Assembly (NCBI GenBank): GCA_030625465.1
Contig: DAOUQS010000108.1
Location: forward strand, 1 to 6,946
Source: Amylibacter sp.
Lineage (GTDB): Bacteria; Pseudomonadota; Alphaproteobacteria; Rhodobacterales; Rhodobacteraceae
DNA length: 6,946 nucleotides
Reading direction: 5' to 3'
The position numbers and the translations under genes were made by a program. Below, piece by piece: positions 6,111 to 6,946 of this stretch (the first letter of the stretch is position 1; each line of letters opens with the position of its first letter). A model generated the notes under the pieces. That model had not been told where the DNA came from, did no database searches, and was given only the letters and a program-made list of their open reading frames with translations.

Positions 6111-6946
6111 ATGACTGTACTGCAAAGACTGGAAACCTCTGGATGTGGCTGTGATGCCACCGATATGTCACATGGGCTGGTGCCGATTGATACCGCTTTA
6201 TCAACCGGTCTAGCCCTGACGCAGCCTGTAACGAAAACAGAGGTTCTACCCTTGTCGCAAAGCCTTGGCCGCGTTCTGGCAGCCCCGGTTCTGGCACAAT
6301 CAATGACACCGCCATTCGATAATTCCGGCATGGACGGATATGCAGTTAGAGTGGCCGATCTGACAGGGCAGGGCCCGTGGACATTACCGGTGATGGACCG
6401 GATTGCTGCCGGTGACAACCGCACGGTCAAGCTGCCACATGGATGTGCCATGCGCATTTTCACCGGCGCGCCTTTGCCCGAAGGGGCTGATGCCGTGATC
6501 ATGCAGGAACGTGTGGCACTGGGCCAAGACGCAATTGATTTCAGCCATTCCCCCGCATTAGGCGAAAATATCCGCCGCGCAGGTGAGGACATGGCTTTAG
6601 GCGCCGAAGTTCTACCGGCTGGCCGCACAATAGGGGTGCGCGCACTGGCCGCCGCCGCCAGCGCGGGGGCAGGGCAACTAACGGTTTTTAGCAAACTGCG
6701 CATCGCACTTCTTATGACAGGCGATGAGGTGATTCCGGCAGGGCAGGCTTTGTCACACGGCACAATTTGGGATGTGAATACACCCATGATGGTGGCCGCC
6801 CTAAGTGTTGCCAATATCGAAATTACGGCGGTCGAGCGGGTTCAGGACAGTCTTGAAGAAATGACCAAAGCCCTGCGCCGGCTTTCATCGCAGGTCGATA
6901 TGATTATCACAACGGGCGGTGTTTCTGTCGGGGATGAAGATCACGC
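6111..6946 (+). CDS. moeA: Molybdopterin molybdenumtransferase MoeA, 5' part (3' end outside window)
   Basis: Catalyses the last common step of molybdenum cofactor synthesis: it takes adenylylated molybdopterin, inserts molybdate and releases AMP, giving Mo-molybdopterin that is later made into bis-MGD for NarG. The window holds 278 codons; E. coli MoeA has 411 residues, so roughly the last third is missing because the window ends. Family motifs are in order: GLVPIDTAL (22-30, matching E. coli GLMSLDTAL), PPFDNSGMDGYAV (67-79, D75 equivalent to E. coli D59), IFTGAPLPEGADAVIMQE (116-133), GENIRRAGED (151-160), the MTGDE motif (202-206), and TTGGVSVGDED (267-277) of the MoaB/Mog-like nucleotide-binding domain. 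The segment WDVNTPMM (220-227) replaces the usual Y-D-x-N. About 16 extra residues precede the E. coli-like start and include GCGCD (11-15). The protein is cytoplasmic. It is probably a nar-linked copy co-transcribed with the reductase; a second housekeeping moeA elsewhere is possible but cannot be seen here. Confidence 0.96.
   Translation, partial: MTVLQRLETSGCGCDATDMSHGLVPIDTALSTGLALTQPVTKTEVLPLSQSLGRVLAAPVLAQSMTPPFDNSGMDGYAVRVADLTGQGPWTLPVMDRIAAGDNRTVKLPHGCAMRIFTGAPLPEGADAVIMQERVALGQDAIDFSHSPALGENIRRAGEDMALGAEVLPAGRTIGVRALAAAASAGAGQLTVFSKLRIALLMTGDEVIPAGQALSHGTIWDVNTPMMVAALSVANIEITAVERVQDSLEEMTKALRRLSSQVDMIITTGGVSVGDEDH

Larger units (their letters stand above)
1..6946 (+). other. narGHJI - isomerase - moeA operon (both ends cut by the window)
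   Basis: All six genes lie on one strand with junctions of -4, 3, 11, 2 and 21 bases. No hairpin-plus-T-run terminator or promoter-sized gap occurs between them, so one transcript is likely. The content runs from enzyme subunits (narG, narH, narI) and their chaperone (narJ) to a predicted cytoplasmic foldase and a cofactor enzyme (moeA). The start of the operon, where Fnr and Nar-type nitrate-response sites would be expected, is not in the window. Confidence 0.85.

Noticed and set aside
6187..6204. Inverted repeat TTGATA-N6-TATCAA resembling an Fnr/Anr site.
   Set aside because: The Fnr consensus TTGAT-N4-ATCAA needs four bases between the half sites; here there are eight. It lies inside moeA codons for the conserved IDTALSTG region, not upstream of a gene.
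5972..6814. A 280-codon open frame on the - strand across the end of the isomerase gene and moeA.
   Set aside because: It lies opposite two well-supported genes, and its translation is low-complexity (Ser/Ala/Pro/Arg-rich) with no recognisable motif. It is a shadow of + strand codon bias.

Overview
The window is almost wholly coding. It carries six genes, all on the + strand and packed head to tail: narG (3' part only), narH, narJ, narI, a parvulin-type peptidyl-prolyl isomerase gene, and moeA (5' part only). Gene junctions range from a 4-base overlap to 21 bases. No stretch longer than about 20 bases is non-coding, and I see no tRNA, rRNA, CRISPR array, insertion sequence or terminator. The promoter and any Fnr/Nar-type operators must lie upstream of narG, outside the window.

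Bases 1-5289 encode most of a membrane-bound, quinol-oxidising respiratory nitrate reductase. NarG (catalytic Mo-bisMGD subunit, C-terminal ~781 residues) and NarH (iron-sulfur electron-transfer subunit, complete) form the cytoplasmic head. NarI (complete) is the five-helix cytochrome b anchor that oxidises quinol. NarJ (complete) is the dedicated chaperone for cofactor insertion and membrane attachment. In NarH and NarI every expected metal or haem ligand is present, so the enzyme looks functional.

Bases 5292-6946 hold two maturation genes in the same transcriptional unit. The first encodes a parvulin-family prolyl isomerase with no signal peptide, so it is probably a cytoplasmic folding helper. 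The second encodes MoeA, which inserts molybdate into molybdopterin, a step needed for the NarG cofactor. The unit thus joins the enzyme, its chaperone, a foldase and cofactor synthesis. The order narGHJI followed by a PpiC-type gene and then a molybdenum-cofactor gene is known from other denitrifying or nitrate-respiring proteobacteria (for example Pseudomonas aeruginosa, where a PpiC-type gene and moaA1 follow narI).

The organism is most likely a facultatively anaerobic, nitrate-respiring proteobacterium. The proteins resemble the E. coli NarGHJI set closely along their length. Base composition is moderate (roughly half G+C by eye). An alphaproteobacterium such as a Rhodobacterales member is possible, but that is a guess from gene order and codon style. 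I found no convincing sign of a previously undescribed system. The points most worth a second look are the cytoplasmic parvulin and the short Cys-containing N-terminal extension of MoeA.
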